Origin: Candidatus Fermentibacterota bacterium
GTDB taxonomy: Bacteria > Fermentibacterota > Fermentibacteria > Fermentibacterales > JCC-6
Direction of reading: 5' to 3'
Assembly: GCA_014728175.1 (NCBI GenBank)
Contig: WJMA01000021.1
Coordinates: forward strand, 1-52,590
Length of the DNA stretch: 52,590 nt
The translations under genes and the position numbers were made by a program. Below the pieces are notes generated by a model that worked only from the letters and a program-made list of their open reading frames with translations, made no database searches and was not told where the DNA came from. Positions 27,346-35,528 of the stretch are shown piece after piece (the stretch's first letter is position 1; every line of letters begins with the position of its first letter).

Positions 27346-28430
27346 CCTCCCAGCTCCTCGGTTATCCTGGCCGCGGCCCGGGAGGCCGAGCCGGGGGGGC
27401 CCAGCGCCTTCCTTACCTCCCCGAGCCTTTCCCTGGCCCTTTCCCGTGCTTCGGCGTTCCTCAGAAGGGGATCCAGAGCCTCCGCCAGGCCCTCGGCGCT
27501 GGCCCGTCGCTGCACCAGCTCGGGGGCCACTTCCTTTCGCGCGACCAGGTTGGCCATGCCTATGTGGTCCAATTCCCTTACCAGCATTCTGGCCAGGAGG
27601 TAGCTGACCAGGGAGGTCCGGTAGCCGATAACGAAAGGCCTTCCGTATAGAGCGGTCTCCAGGGTGGCCGTTCCCGAGCATACCGCAGCGGCTCTGCAGG
27701 GAAGCAGGGCCGATTCGATATCTGCGCAACCCCGGATCAGGGGATGGTCCAGAACCGAGCCGTAAGCCGACTCATCCAGGTAGGGCGATACCGCTATCCT
27801 GGCCCGTTCCACCAGCCCCCTATCCCGCAGCAGCTCGAAGGCCCCGATCATGGGAGACAGTAGATGGCGCACCTCCTGCCTTCTGCTCCCCGGCAGGAGG
27901 GCCAGGTCGGCTCCTCCCTCGGGCAGCGGCTCGGGAATCTCGTCCACCAGGGGATGGCCGCTCCAGAATGCGTTGACGCCGTTTTCCCGGTAGAGGTCCT
28001 TCTCGAACCGAAACAGGGTGATCATCAGGTCCACGCAACTGCGGACCTTCCGCATCCTACCTCTCCCCCAGGCCCAGAGCTGTGGAGAGACGTAGTAGAT
28101 CACCCTGAGGCCGTGGGAGTGGGCCCAGGAGGCGAATCTGAGGTTGAAACCGGGATAGTCCACTAGAACCACCGCATCGGGCGACTCGGCCAGCGCTCTG
28201 CGCTTGAGGGCCCGGGCGACTCCTAGAAGCTTGGGCAGTGAGGTCAGCACCTCCAGAAAGCCCATGACCGACAGATCCCTGTGGTGGAAGTGCAGGTCGA
28301 CCCCCCCGGCCAGCATTCTATCTCCGCCCATTCCGAAGGCATGGACCTCGCTGCGTTTGCGAAGCTCGCGCAGAAGCTCGGCCGCCCGCAGGTCGCCCGA
28401 AGGCTCACCCGCCACCACCAAAAGCTTCAT
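27342..28430 (-). CDS. lpxB: Lipid-A-disaccharide synthase LpxB
   Basis: GT19 glycosyltransferase condensing lipid X with UDP-diacylglucosamine. 362 residues with MKLLVVAGEPSGDLRAAELLRELRKR at the N-terminus, DAVVLVDYPGFNLRFA, VIYYVSPQLWAWGRGRM, ALLPGSRRQEVRHLL and CSGTATLETALYGRPFVIGYR. ATG start overlaps the upstream dehydrogenase stop codon (ATGA) and its own stop overlaps the waaA fusion start. Works with the neighbouring waaA and lpxK at the cytoplasmic face of the inner membrane. Confidence 0.97.
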   Translation of the reverse strand: MKLLVVAGEPSGDLRAAELLRELRKRSEVHAFGMGGDRMLAGGVDLHFHHRDLSVMGFLEVLTSLPKLLGVARALKRRALAESPDAVVLVDYPGFNLRFASWAHSHGLRVIYYVSPQLWAWGRGRMRKVRSCVDLMITLFRFEKDLYRENGVNAFWSGHPLVDEIPEPLPEGGADLALLPGSRRQEVRHLLSPMIGAFELLRDRGLVERARIAVSPYLDESAYGSVLDHPLIRGCADIESALLPCRAAAVCSGTATLETALYGRPFVIGYRTSLVSYLLARMLVRELDHIGMANLVARKEVAPELVQRRASAEGLAEALDPLLRNAEARERARERLGEVRKALGPPGSASRAAARITEELGG

Positions 28431-29353
28431 GAACCTTCCCGGAATCTCTCCAGGCTTTCTTTCATGCTTCGGCTTATCATGTCCGCGACCCGCAACGCCC
28501 GCAGGCCGTCGCCGGCGCTAACCATGGGCCGTCTGCGCTCCGTGCAGGCGGCGATGAAGTCGGACAACTCCGTCTGGAGGGCATCGGCCCCGGGAATGGG
28601 CACTTCCACGGGAACGATTTGCCCAGCTTTCAAGCGATACGCTTCCACCATTTTCCCGGCGAAGTCGATGGAGACGTAGGAGCTGCGCTGGAAGAACCTT
28701 AGCTTCCGTACCGGCTCCCGGGAGATGCGGCTGGCCGTGATGTTGGCCGTGGCTCCATCACGGAACTGGATCCTGGCACTGGCTATGTCCACGTTGTCGC
28801 TCAAAACGGGCACTCCGGAGGCCCTTACCTCCTCCACCTCTGATCGGGCGAAGCAGAGGACCAGGTCGATGTCGTGGATCATTAGGTCCATCACCACGGA
28901 TACGTCCGTTCCGCGGGGCTTGAATGGAGCCAACCTGTGCCCTTCCACGAACAGGGGCTTTCTAATGAGATCCACCGATGCCATCACCGCCGGGTTGAAC
29001 CTCTCCACGTGTCCCACCCCGACCACGACCCCGCTCTCGGCGGAGAGGTCCACCATCTCTTCGGCCTCCGGGACAGAGGAGGCCAGGGGCTTCTCGACCA
29101 GGAGGTCTACGTTTTTCTCCATCGCTTCCAAGGCTACCCGGTGATGGTGGGTGGTGGGACATGCCACCACGGCCATCTCCACTCGATCGAGAAGCTCGTT
29201 CAGGGAGCTACAGGGGTGCACGTCCAGCTCTCCGCTTACCTCCTCCGAGCGTCGGGAATCGGTGTCGAATATGGCAACATCTCCTACGAGGCCCCGGAGT
29301 ATCCTTGCATGGTGGTAGCCCAAATGACCCACGCCTATCACGCCCGCGCGCAA
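28427..29353 (-). CDS. Gfo/Idh/MocA-family sugar dehydrogenase, GnnA-like by context
   Basis: 308 residues. NAD(P)-binding GVIGVGHLGYHHARIL at the N-terminus and the catalytic-lysine motif VEKPLAS, followed by the C-terminal oxidoreductase fold (VMDLMIHDIDLVL). It sits directly upstream of lpxB with an ATGA overlap. In other lipid A clusters a Gfo/Idh/MocA enzyme (GnnA) oxidises the 3-hydroxyl of UDP-GlcNAc to allow a 2,3-diamino sugar. By context this could be GnnA, but the usual partner aminotransferase GnnB is absent nearby. Confidence 0.8.
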   Translation of the reverse strand: MRAGVIGVGHLGYHHARILRGLVGDVAIFDTDSRRSEEVSGELDVHPCSSLNELLDRVEMAVVACPTTHHHRVALEAMEKNVDLLVEKPLASSVPEAEEMVDLSAESGVVVGVGHVERFNPAVMASVDLIRKPLFVEGHRLAPFKPRGTDVSVVMDLMIHDIDLVLCFARSEVEEVRASGVPVLSDNVDIASARIQFRDGATANITASRISREPVRKLRFFQRSSYVSIDFAGKMVEAYRLKAGQIVPVEVPIPGADALQTELSDFIAACTERRRPMVSAGDGLRALRVADMISRSMKESLERFREGS

Positions 29354-29356
29354 GAG

Positions 29357-30397
29357 TTATCTCCCCAACCCGGAGAGCACGCTCTCCGCGTACTCCACGT
29401 CGGAGGGGTCCAACGACAGGTGGGTGACCAGCCTTACCGTGGAGCCATCTACGGACAATGCGCCCACGCCCTGCGATTCCAGCTCTACCACCACGGAACC
29501 GGCCTGCCCGTCGGACGTTCCGACCATCACTATATTGGAGTCGACCGAGGACACGTCGACGGTCAAGGCCGGCGAGGAGTCCGCTGCGGCAGCCAGCTTC
29601 CGGGCGTGCTCGTGGGTCAGACCCAGCCTGGGAAGAAGATTTTCCAGAGAATGGATGCAGGCCGCGGCGAGCATGCCGATCTGCCTCATTCCGCCCCCGC
29701 ACCTCTTGCGGTACCAGTGCGCCTTCTCCACCAGCTCGCCCGATCCGGCCAGCACGGATCCCACGGGACATCCCATGGCTTTGGAGAAGCATACCGATAC
29801 CAGGTCGTACTCCTCGGCAAGATCACTCATCGGCCTGCCCGTTGCCACGTGCGCGTGCCACAGCCTGGCCCCGTCCAGGTAGGCGGCCGCTCCGGCCCGG
29901 TGGGCCTCTTCCAATACCTCTATCTGCCCGTCCAGGTCCAGTACCTTGCCCCCCAGCATGTTGTGGGTGTTCTCCAGGGCCACGACCGTTCGGGGAGCGA
30001 AATGCGGGTCCCTGGCCCTGCTCAGAGCCTTCCGGACCTCGGTAACGGGCAGCAAACCGTTTGCCGACTCGTCGATCCTGTGCAGCTGGATACCGCCGTG
30101 GAGCGCGTGCTGGGCGCCTTCGAAATTGTACACATGGCTGGCGGCACCGCAGAGCACCTCGTCTCCGGGGTCGGCCAGACACCTCAGGGCCACTCCGTTG
30201 GACATCGTTCCCGAGGCCATGAAGATGGAGGCCTCCTTGCCCAGAAGGGAGGCCATCCTCTCCTGCAGACGGTTGGCCGTGGGATCTTCTCCGAAAACGT
30301 CATCTCCCAGCTCGGCCTCGGCGATCGCCTTTCTCATGGAGTCCGAGGGGAGGCTAAACGTATCGCTGCGCAGGTCGGTCCTGAATCGGTTGCTCAT
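29357..30397 (-). CDS. Low-specificity L-threonine aldolase family protein
   Basis: PLP enzyme cleaving L-threonine or L-allo-threonine to glycine and acetaldehyde. 346 residues from ATG at 30397, which overlaps the ddl stop codon (ATGA). Motifs are DLRSDTFSLPSDSMRKAI at the N-terminus, ELGDDVFGEDPTANRL, SGTMSNGVALRC, LDGARLWHAHVA and the PLP-lysine loop VCFSKAMGCPVGSVLAG. A longer frame upstream lies within ddl and has no homology. Its place between ddl and lipid A genes may be coincidental, or it may supply glycine. Confidence 0.9.
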   Translation of the reverse strand: MSNRFRTDLRSDTFSLPSDSMRKAIAEAELGDDVFGEDPTANRLQERMASLLGKEASIFMASGTMSNGVALRCLADPGDEVLCGAASHVYNFEGAQHALHGGIQLHRIDESANGLLPVTEVRKALSRARDPHFAPRTVVALENTHNMLGGKVLDLDGQIEVLEEAHRAGAAAYLDGARLWHAHVATGRPMSDLAEEYDLVSVCFSKAMGCPVGSVLAGSGELVEKAHWYRKRCGGGMRQIGMLAAACIHSLENLLPRLGLTHEHARKLAAAADSSPALTVDVSSVDSNIVMVGTSDGQAGSVVVELESQGVGALSVDGSTVRLVTHLSLDPSDVEYAESVLSGLGR

Positions 30398-31407
30398 TCC
30401 CCCACCGGCCTTTCCCGGCCGATCCGTCTCCGGGTCAGGGCTTCGGATATTATTCTTTCCATCAACCGCTTTGGAGGGATACCCGAGGCTTCCCACAGCC
30501 TGTGGAACATACTGATGCTGGTGAAACCCGGTATCGTGTTGACCTCGTTTACGTAGAGATCGCCCTTGGGCGACAGCAGGAAGTCCACCCTGGCGAAGCC
30601 CGTTCCTCCCAATACCTCGAAGGCCTTCTCGGCGGTCGTCTTGAGGCGGGAGGCCAGGTCGGAAGACAGGTCGGCGGGAATGACCAGCCTGGAGTCCTCG
30701 CACTCGTACTTCGCCTCGTAGTCGTACCATTCCTTGCCCGGCAGCACTTCCCCGGGCATGGAGGCCGACGCCCCGTCCGGACCGCCCAGAACGCTAACCT
30801 CGATCTCCCGGGCCCGGTCCAGGGCCTTCTCCACTACTAGCAGACAATCGTAAGAGTAAGCGTGATCCAAAGCGTCCTCGAGGCGATCCAAGTTGTCCAC
30901 TCGGGTGATTCCTATGCTGGAGCCCAATCTGGCGGGCTTTACGAACACCGGCGGGGATAGCTCGCCGGTAAGCTCGGAGGTAGAGAGACTGCGGGAAGCA
31001 CGTACGGTGATCCAAGGCAACACCGGAAGCCGCCTCCATTCGAACATACGCTTGGTGGCGACCTTGTTCATTGCCAGCGAGGAGGTCATCACGTCCGCCC
31101 CGGCATACCTCCAGCCTGCCATCTCGCACAATCCCTGCACGGTTCCGTCCTCGCCCAGGGGCCCGTGCAGAACCGGAAACACCAGGTCGAAATCAACCAC
31201 TCCATCCTGACCGGCCAGTTTCCAGGACTCGGGCAGCGCCCGAAGCTGGACGGGCCCGTCGTCCAGCGTCCATTCTCCCTTCGCCCCGATCTCCAGACGT
31301 ATCAGGTTATGGCCGGCGGCATCCAGAACCTCGGCTACAAACCCCGCGGATTCCAAAGAGATCCTTCTCTCGGCGGACCTTCCTCCATAGACCAACAGAA
31401 TATCCAC
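30394..31407 (-). CDS. ddl: D-alanine--D-alanine ligase
   Basis: ATP-grasp enzyme making the D-Ala-D-Ala dipeptide for peptidoglycan. 337 residues from GTG at 31407 with GGAGGT six bases upstream. Motifs are VYGGRSAERRISLESA, VFPVLHGPLGEDGTVQG, VFVKPARLGSSIGITRV, EIEVSVLGG and FLSPKGDLYVNEVNTIPGFTSISMFHRLWEASGI. The frame continues 49 codons upstream but without ribosome site or homology. First gene of the 31.4 to 21.1 kb minus-strand run, divergent from an epimerase gene. Confidence 0.96.
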   Translation of the reverse strand: MDILLVYGGRSAERRISLESAGFVAEVLDAAGHNLIRLEIGAKGEWTLDDGPVQLRALPESWKLAGQDGVVDFDLVFPVLHGPLGEDGTVQGLCEMAGWRYAGADVMTSSLAMNKVATKRMFEWRRLPVLPWITVRASRSLSTSELTGELSPPVFVKPARLGSSIGITRVDNLDRLEDALDHAYSYDCLLVVEKALDRAREIEVSVLGGPDGASASMPGEVLPGKEWYDYEAKYECEDSRLVIPADLSSDLASRLKTTAEKAFEVLGGTGFARVDFLLSPKGDLYVNEVNTIPGFTSISMFHRLWEASGIPPKRLMERIISEALTRRRIGRERPVGE

Positions 31408-31437
31408 GTTCGCACCTCCAAGCACGTAAAATGAACG

Positions 31438-31457
31438 GTGGACGGTTTTCTGTCCAC
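31438..31457. repeat. Short inverted repeat in the ddl/epimerase intergenic gap
   Basis: GTGGAC (31438-31443) and GTCCAC (31452-31457) with an 8-base spacer, about 30 bases upstream of the ddl start. It could be an operator or a hairpin in the ddl leader. The 137-base divergent gap (31408-31544) otherwise shows only weak promoter-like hexamers, for example TTGACC at 31469-31474 on the plus strand. Confidence 0.35.
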
Positions 31458-31544
31458 ATACCCTTGGGTTGACCCCCGGGGGCGCGAAGCACAGTTTCAC
31501 CGTTCCGGAGCACGAGGCGTCATCGGTCAAAGTGGAGGGTCGGG

Positions 31545-32483
31545 ATGCGCGCATTGGTTACCGGCGGGGCCGGCTTTATCGGATCGCACGTGGCGGATCA
31601 CCTTCTGAAGAGCGGGTACGAGGTCCATGTGATCGACGATCTCTCAACGGGTTTTCGCGCCAACGTCAGTGACCGGGCCGTGCTGCACGAGCTGGACGTA
31701 AGAGGCCCGGAGGCTGCCGTCCTCATCTCCGAGCTCTCCCCGCACGTTCTGTTTCACCACGCCGCGCAGATGGATGTTCGAAGATCGGTCAGAGACCCGC
31801 TGTTCGATGCCGATGTGAACGTAAAGGGCTCGCTTAACGTGCTGGAGGCCTGCAGAAAGTTTTCGGTGACCAGGGTGGTGTATGCTTCCACCGGCGGGGC
31901 GGTGTACGGAGAGCCGGAGACCCTGCCGGTCCCGGAGAGTCATCCCATTCGTCCCATAAGCCATTACGGCGTTAGCAAGCATACTGTAGAGCACTACCTG
32001 TTTCTGTACCGCCAGCTGTACGATTTGGATTACGTGATTCTCAGGTATCCCAACGTGTACGGTCCCCGACAGAATCCCCACGGAGAGGCCGGCGTAACCG
32101 CCATCTTCACCTTGGCTTACCTGGAGGGACGGACGCCGGTGGTATACGGCGACGGCACCCAGGAGAGGGACTACCTGCACGTCTCCGACGTGGCCAGAGC
32201 CAATCTGTCTTGCGCGGACCTCACGGACGAACGGTTGTCAGGGCAGGTGTTCAATCTGGGCTGGGGAGTGGGTAGAAGCGTGTTGGAACTCGATCGAATC
32301 ATAAGAGATTACGTGGGAACTGATTCCGAGCCTACCTTTGCTCCCGCCAGGGCCGGTGAGATAAACAGGATATCGCTGGATTCGGGCAAGGCCCGGCGAA
32401 TCATGGGCTGGGAGCCGAAGGTGAATTTGCGGGACGGCCTGCGGGAGCTGGTGGAGCATCATCGAGGGTTGGTTCAACGATGA
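31545..32483 (+). CDS. NAD-dependent sugar-nucleotide epimerase/dehydratase (GalE-like)
   Basis: 312 residues, extended short-chain dehydrogenase. NAD-binding GGAGFIGSHVADHLL at the N-terminus, VVYASTGGAVYGE (catalytic Ser/Thr), HYGVSKHTVEHY (YxxxK) and a C-terminal substrate domain with DGTQERDYLHVSDVARA. Closest in pattern to UDP-glucose/UDP-GlcNAc 4-epimerases. ATG start preceded by GGAGGG. It overlaps gmhB by ATGA, so an LPS core or other envelope sugar role is likely. An ADP-heptose epimerase (HldD) is an alternative suggested by the gmhB neighbour, but the motifs look GalE-like. Confidence 0.8.
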   Translation: MRALVTGGAGFIGSHVADHLLKSGYEVHVIDDLSTGFRANVSDRAVLHELDVRGPEAAVLISELSPHVLFHHAAQMDVRRSVRDPLFDADVNVKGSLNVLEACRKFSVTRVVYASTGGAVYGEPETLPVPESHPIRPISHYGVSKHTVEHYLFLYRQLYDLDYVILRYPNVYGPRQNPHGEAGVTAIFTLAYLEGRTPVVYGDGTQERDYLHVSDVARANLSCADLTDERLSGQVFNLGWGVGRSVLELDRIIRDYVGTDSEPTFAPARAGEINRISLDSGKARRIMGWEPKVNLRDGLRELVEHHRGLVQR

Positions 32484-33049
32484 AGGCCTCCGTGTTCCTG
32501 GACAGGGACGGGGTGATCAACCACGACCTTTCCGATTACGTGCGAACCCTGGAGGACTGGGAACCTATCGACGGAGCGTTCGGGGCGCTGGCCAGGCTGA
32601 CGCGGGCCGGCCACCCCCTGGTTGTGGTTACCAACCAGTCGGCGGTTGCCAGGGGGTACACCAGCAAAAAGGTGGTGGAGGAGATCCACCGGAAGATGAT
32701 CCAAAGGGCCGGGAAGGTCGGAGCGGAGATAAACGCGGTCTACTACTGTCCACACGCTCCGGGAACCGAATGCGACTGCCGAAAGCCGAAAACGGGAATG
32801 GTGGACAGGGCCAGAGATGAGCTCTCCCTCCCCCCCGGCGGTTACCTGATCGGGGACGCCGCTTCCGACATGGAGCTGGGAAGAAGAGCGGGCCTGTTGA
32901 CCGTTATGGTTCTGACAGGACGGGGGCGAAGCGAGCTGGACAGGATCAGAGACCGGCGGAAGACCATGCCCTGGAAGATCGCTGCGGACCTGATTCAGGC
33001 GGTCGATATCATTCTGGACAACGAGGACACCGGCGGCCGTGAGACGTAG
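32480..33049 (+). CDS. gmhB: D-glycero-D-manno-heptose 1,7-bisphosphate 7-phosphatase
   Basis: HAD-superfamily phosphatase of ADP-heptose synthesis for the LPS inner core. 189 residues. Nucleophile and acid FLDRDGVIN (Asp8, Asp10), VVTNQSAVARGY, the zinc-binding loop YYCPHAPGTECDCRKPKTGM and YLIGDAASDMELGRRAG. ATG start overlaps the epimerase stop codon. Consistent with the two GT9-type transferase genes at 40.4-42.3 kb. Confidence 0.93.
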   Translation: MKASVFLDRDGVINHDLSDYVRTLEDWEPIDGAFGALARLTRAGHPLVVVTNQSAVARGYTSKKVVEEIHRKMIQRAGKVGAEINAVYYCPHAPGTECDCRKPKTGMVDRARDELSLPPGGYLIGDAASDMELGRRAGLLTVMVLTGRGRSELDRIRDRRKTMPWKIAADLIQAVDIILDNEDTGGRET

Positions 33050-33728
33050 GCTGCCTACCCTGCTGTATCTGCTTCTTCCCTTCCTTCTTCCGTTGGGGGT
33101 ACTGCTGGTCTGGATGATAGGTCAATGTAACGGACAGATGAACGAGCCCCAGCGAATAGTGGCCTCCATAGATGCCTCCGGGACCGGAACCACGTACCTG
33201 TCGACAGTGGTCGACGACGGTTCGGATGCCCGGTGGTCCTGCAGCGCCGGAACCTTCAAGGAGACCGGAACCACCCAGGCCTACGGAAGGAGCGTAACCT
33301 GGTGCCCCAGCGAGTCTATAGAAGATTCGGTCACCGTGATCATGAGGACCGGTTCGGTAAGTGACTCGGTCGTGTTCCTGCCCGCGATTCGTCCCCTGCT
33401 GCCCACGGCCACCGTATCCGCGGCCTACCATCTGGCGACCGTCGACAGATGCAGCTTCGTGTCGGTGCCTCCCGGTAGATTCAGGGTGGTTGCGGAGGCG
33501 GACAACCTTACCGGTTACGACGGCCTTACCGTTCTTATAACCAGTACTCCCGCCTCGAGCAGGAGGGCATACGTGGTATACCCCGGCGACACCCTGTTCA
33601 TGGATTTTCCGCTGGGGGCGGAGATAAGGGCGGTGGCAATGGAAAGCCTGGAGGATGCCCTGGACAACGGCGGTAGCGTAATAGTCAGGTTCGAGGAAAC
33701 TTCCGGCTCCGAACCAGACAGTACCTGA
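33039..33728 (+). CDS. Membrane-anchored secreted protein, unknown function
   Basis: 229 residues from GTG at 33039, overlapping the gmhB stop codon by 11 bases. An N-terminal hydrophobic segment after MRRR (LPTLLYLLLPFLLPLGVLLV) acts as signal or anchor. Residues about 40-115 (ARWSCSAGTFKETGTTQAYG, VTWCPS, DSVTVIMRTGSVSDSVVF) resemble an Ig-like/PKD-like beta-sandwich domain. The C-terminus is also beta-rich. No family recognised. Its 3' end overlaps the convergent comEC-like gene by 44 bases. Confidence 0.6.
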   Translation: MRRRLPTLLYLLLPFLLPLGVLLVWMIGQCNGQMNEPQRIVASIDASGTGTTYLSTVVDDGSDARWSCSAGTFKETGTTQAYGRSVTWCPSESIEDSVTVIMRTGSVSDSVVFLPAIRPLLPTATVSAAYHLATVDRCSFVSVPPGRFRVVAEADNLTGYDGLTVLITSTPASSRRAYVVYPGDTLFMDFPLGAEIRAVAMESLEDALDNGGSVIVRFEETSGSEPDST

Positions 33729-35013
33729 GGCCGCTCAGGACCCACCTTCTTCTTCCGACCAGCCACAGAGCGGCCAGGGCCGCCCCCCAGAGCAGGTACC
33801 CGACCGGAGAGGCTATCGAGACCCCGGGGGACTCGATGGTATTAAGCAGTTTAAGCCATGCCCACGCACTCCACTCGGTGCCCAGAGCGGCGCCCGCCCC
33901 CAGTAGCGGAACCATGGATAGCAGGGCCGAGAGCATCACGGCCAGCATCAGGGGAATCGAGATCACTGTGAAGACCGGCCCCAAAAGCTTTACCTCCCCG
34001 TAGGCCGAGCTGACCAGAGGCGCTATTCCCACCGTAACCACCAGCCCGGCGCCCAACCCCTTCCCCAGGTAGGCCAGCCACCGCCTGGACCCCGGTAACC
34101 TGAAACCCAGCACTATAAGGGTCAGTACCGCCCCGAAGGACATTTTCGCTCCCATGTCGTAGGCCACCCCCGGGGTTAGCAGGAGAACGGCGGCTAAGGC
34201 CAAGGCCCAGGCGGACAACGCGTTCAGGCCCCTACCCCATACCAGGCCATGCAGCATGAAGGCGCTCACCATTATACCGGCCCTGACGGTTGGAGTGCGG
34301 GCCCCGGCCATGAGAACGTACAGCCATACCCCGGCCAGGCAAAGGATGGAAGCGGGCCAACCCTTTCCGAGCAGAAGCTTCAGTGCCGTGTAGGCGGCCG
34401 CCGCGAACAATCCGACGTGAAGCCCGGACAGGGCCAGCAGGTGAACGGTGCCGGTTTTCCGGACCAGGTCTCTCACCGAGTAGGGAAGTTTCGCCCTGGT
34501 ACCCAAAAGCAACGCCTCGGCCAGGGCCCTGGCTCCCGGATGGCGGATCCTTTTCTCCAGATGAGCGGACAGGGCCCGGCTCTGTCGCCGGAGGAACGAG
34601 GGCGATGGCCACAACGAGAAATCCCTAACCTGGAGGAACCTTCCGCGACCGTGGGCCATCAGCGCCACCCGGTCTCCCCTCCTGGCCGCCGCGGCCAGGA
34701 TTTTGGAGGAAGCCCAGCGCCGGTCCCCTTCGACCTCTATCATTGCGCCCCGCGGGGTTACCGTAAGAACTGTACCATTGTAGATTGGTCCGGTGAGGAG
34801 GTCTCGATCTTCCTCCGGGGGGCGCAGGCTCGACCCCAGCACGACCAGGGAGACCACCATGCCCACCCGGGCGAGCCCGTATCTGCGGACTACGGCCAGC
34901 AAAACGGATAATAGGGCGAGGGCCGCCGCGGTCAGGGGGTGGACGTAGAGCGGCAGATAGAGCCCGGCGAGGAAAGCCATGACCATAACCGCGGAGAAAG
35001 GCGAAGGGCGCAT
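33685..35013 (-). CDS. ComEC/Rec2-type competence membrane protein without beta-lactamase domain
   Basis: 442 residues, about ten hydrophobic segments. The competence-domain signature TGTVHLLALSGLHVGLF lies about residue 190, preceded by a small beta domain (ILAAAARRGDRVALM). Full ComEC proteins (about 700-800 residues) carry a C-terminal metallo-beta-lactamase domain that degrades the non-transported strand. Here the protein ends after the membrane region. It may be a DNA-uptake channel needing a separate nuclease. ATG start at 35013 coincides with the predicted transcription start, so the message may be leaderless. Its start region overlaps the TrmH-family gene on the other strand. Confidence 0.8.
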   Translation of the reverse strand: MRPSPFSAVMVMAFLAGLYLPLYVHPLTAAALALLSVLLAVVRRYGLARVGMVVSLVVLGSSLRPPEEDRDLLTGPIYNGTVLTVTPRGAMIEVEGDRRWASSKILAAAARRGDRVALMAHGRGRFLQVRDFSLWPSPSFLRRQSRALSAHLEKRIRHPGARALAEALLLGTRAKLPYSVRDLVRKTGTVHLLALSGLHVGLFAAAAYTALKLLLGKGWPASILCLAGVWLYVLMAGARTPTVRAGIMVSAFMLHGLVWGRGLNALSAWALALAAVLLLTPGVAYDMGAKMSFGAVLTLIVLGFRLPGSRRWLAYLGKGLGAGLVVTVGIAPLVSSAYGEVKLLGPVFTVISIPLMLAVMLSALLSMVPLLGAGAALGTEWSAWAWLKLLNTIESPGVSIASPVGYLLWGAALAALWLVGRRRWVLSGLRYCLVRSRKFPRT

Positions 35014-35512
35014 GCCACTATTGTACCCTCCCTACTTCCATGGTTCAAGCGGCATGCCTTTGTTCGTGCTGGATAACTTCCGCAGCGCGTTCAACGTGGG
35101 ATCGGTATTCCGAACGGCGGAGTCCGTGACTCCGGCCGGGGTGATTCTGTGCGGAATATGCTGCCGCCCCGGCAATCGCAAGTTGGCCCATACCGCCAGG
35201 GGCACCCAGTCCTCAGTTCCCTGGCGCTACTTCCAGTCTCTAGAGAAAGCTCTTCGCTGGGTCTCGGGTACGGGAAGGAAGATCGTGGTGGTGGAGAGGA
35301 AAGCGGGGGCGGTGCCCGTTTTCGACGCGGACCTGGACCTGTCTTCGGCGTTCGTGCTGGGAAACGAGGCCTTGGGCGTAGCGCCGGAGGCCGCGGATTG
35401 GGTTCACCAGGCCGTTTACTTTCCCCAGTCGGGTCGGAGGGATTGTATCAACGTGTCCAGTATGGCCGCCGTGGTGGGAGCGGAGATACAGAGGAGAAGG
35501 CTTGCCTCGTAG
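34979..35512 (+). CDS. SpoU/TrmH-family RNA 2'-O-methyltransferase
   Basis: 177 residues, SPOUT fold. Motifs are FVLDNFRSAFNVGSVFRTAES, SSAFVLGNEALGVAPEAADW and DCINVSSMAAVVGAEI (SAM-binding knot). Likely methylates a ribose in tRNA or rRNA; the target is not evident. Start: ATG at 34979 has GAGGA five bases upstream. ATG at 35012 has AAGGG only three bases away but gives a more family-like N-terminus (MPLLYPPYFHGSS). Either way its 5' end overlaps the start of the comEC-like gene. Confidence 0.88.
   Translation: MTITAEKGEGRMPLLYPPYFHGSSGMPLFVLDNFRSAFNVGSVFRTAESVTPAGVILCGICCRPGNRKLAHTARGTQSSVPWRYFQSLEKALRWVSGTGRKIVVVERKAGAVPVFDADLDLSSAFVLGNEALGVAPEAADWVHQAVYFPQSGRRDCINVSSMAAVVGAEIQRRRLAS
35020..35048 (-). 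promoter_or_regulatory. Promoter for the comEC-like gene, leaderless geometry
   Basis: Minus strand: TTGAAC (35048-35043), 17-base spacer, TACAAT (35025-35020). The A of the ATG (35013) is 7 bases past the -10, where transcription should start. There is a G-rich AGGGAGGG tract between the two boxes, but as a ribosome site it would be 12 bases from the ATG and upstream of the predicted +1. Confidence 0.5.
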
Positions 35513-35528
35513 CGGCGGGGATGGAGGG

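Noticed and set aside
28937-30556. 539-codon plus-strand open frame
   Set aside because: Antisense shadow of the dehydrogenase and threonine aldolase genes; no recognisable motif, an effect of high GC content.
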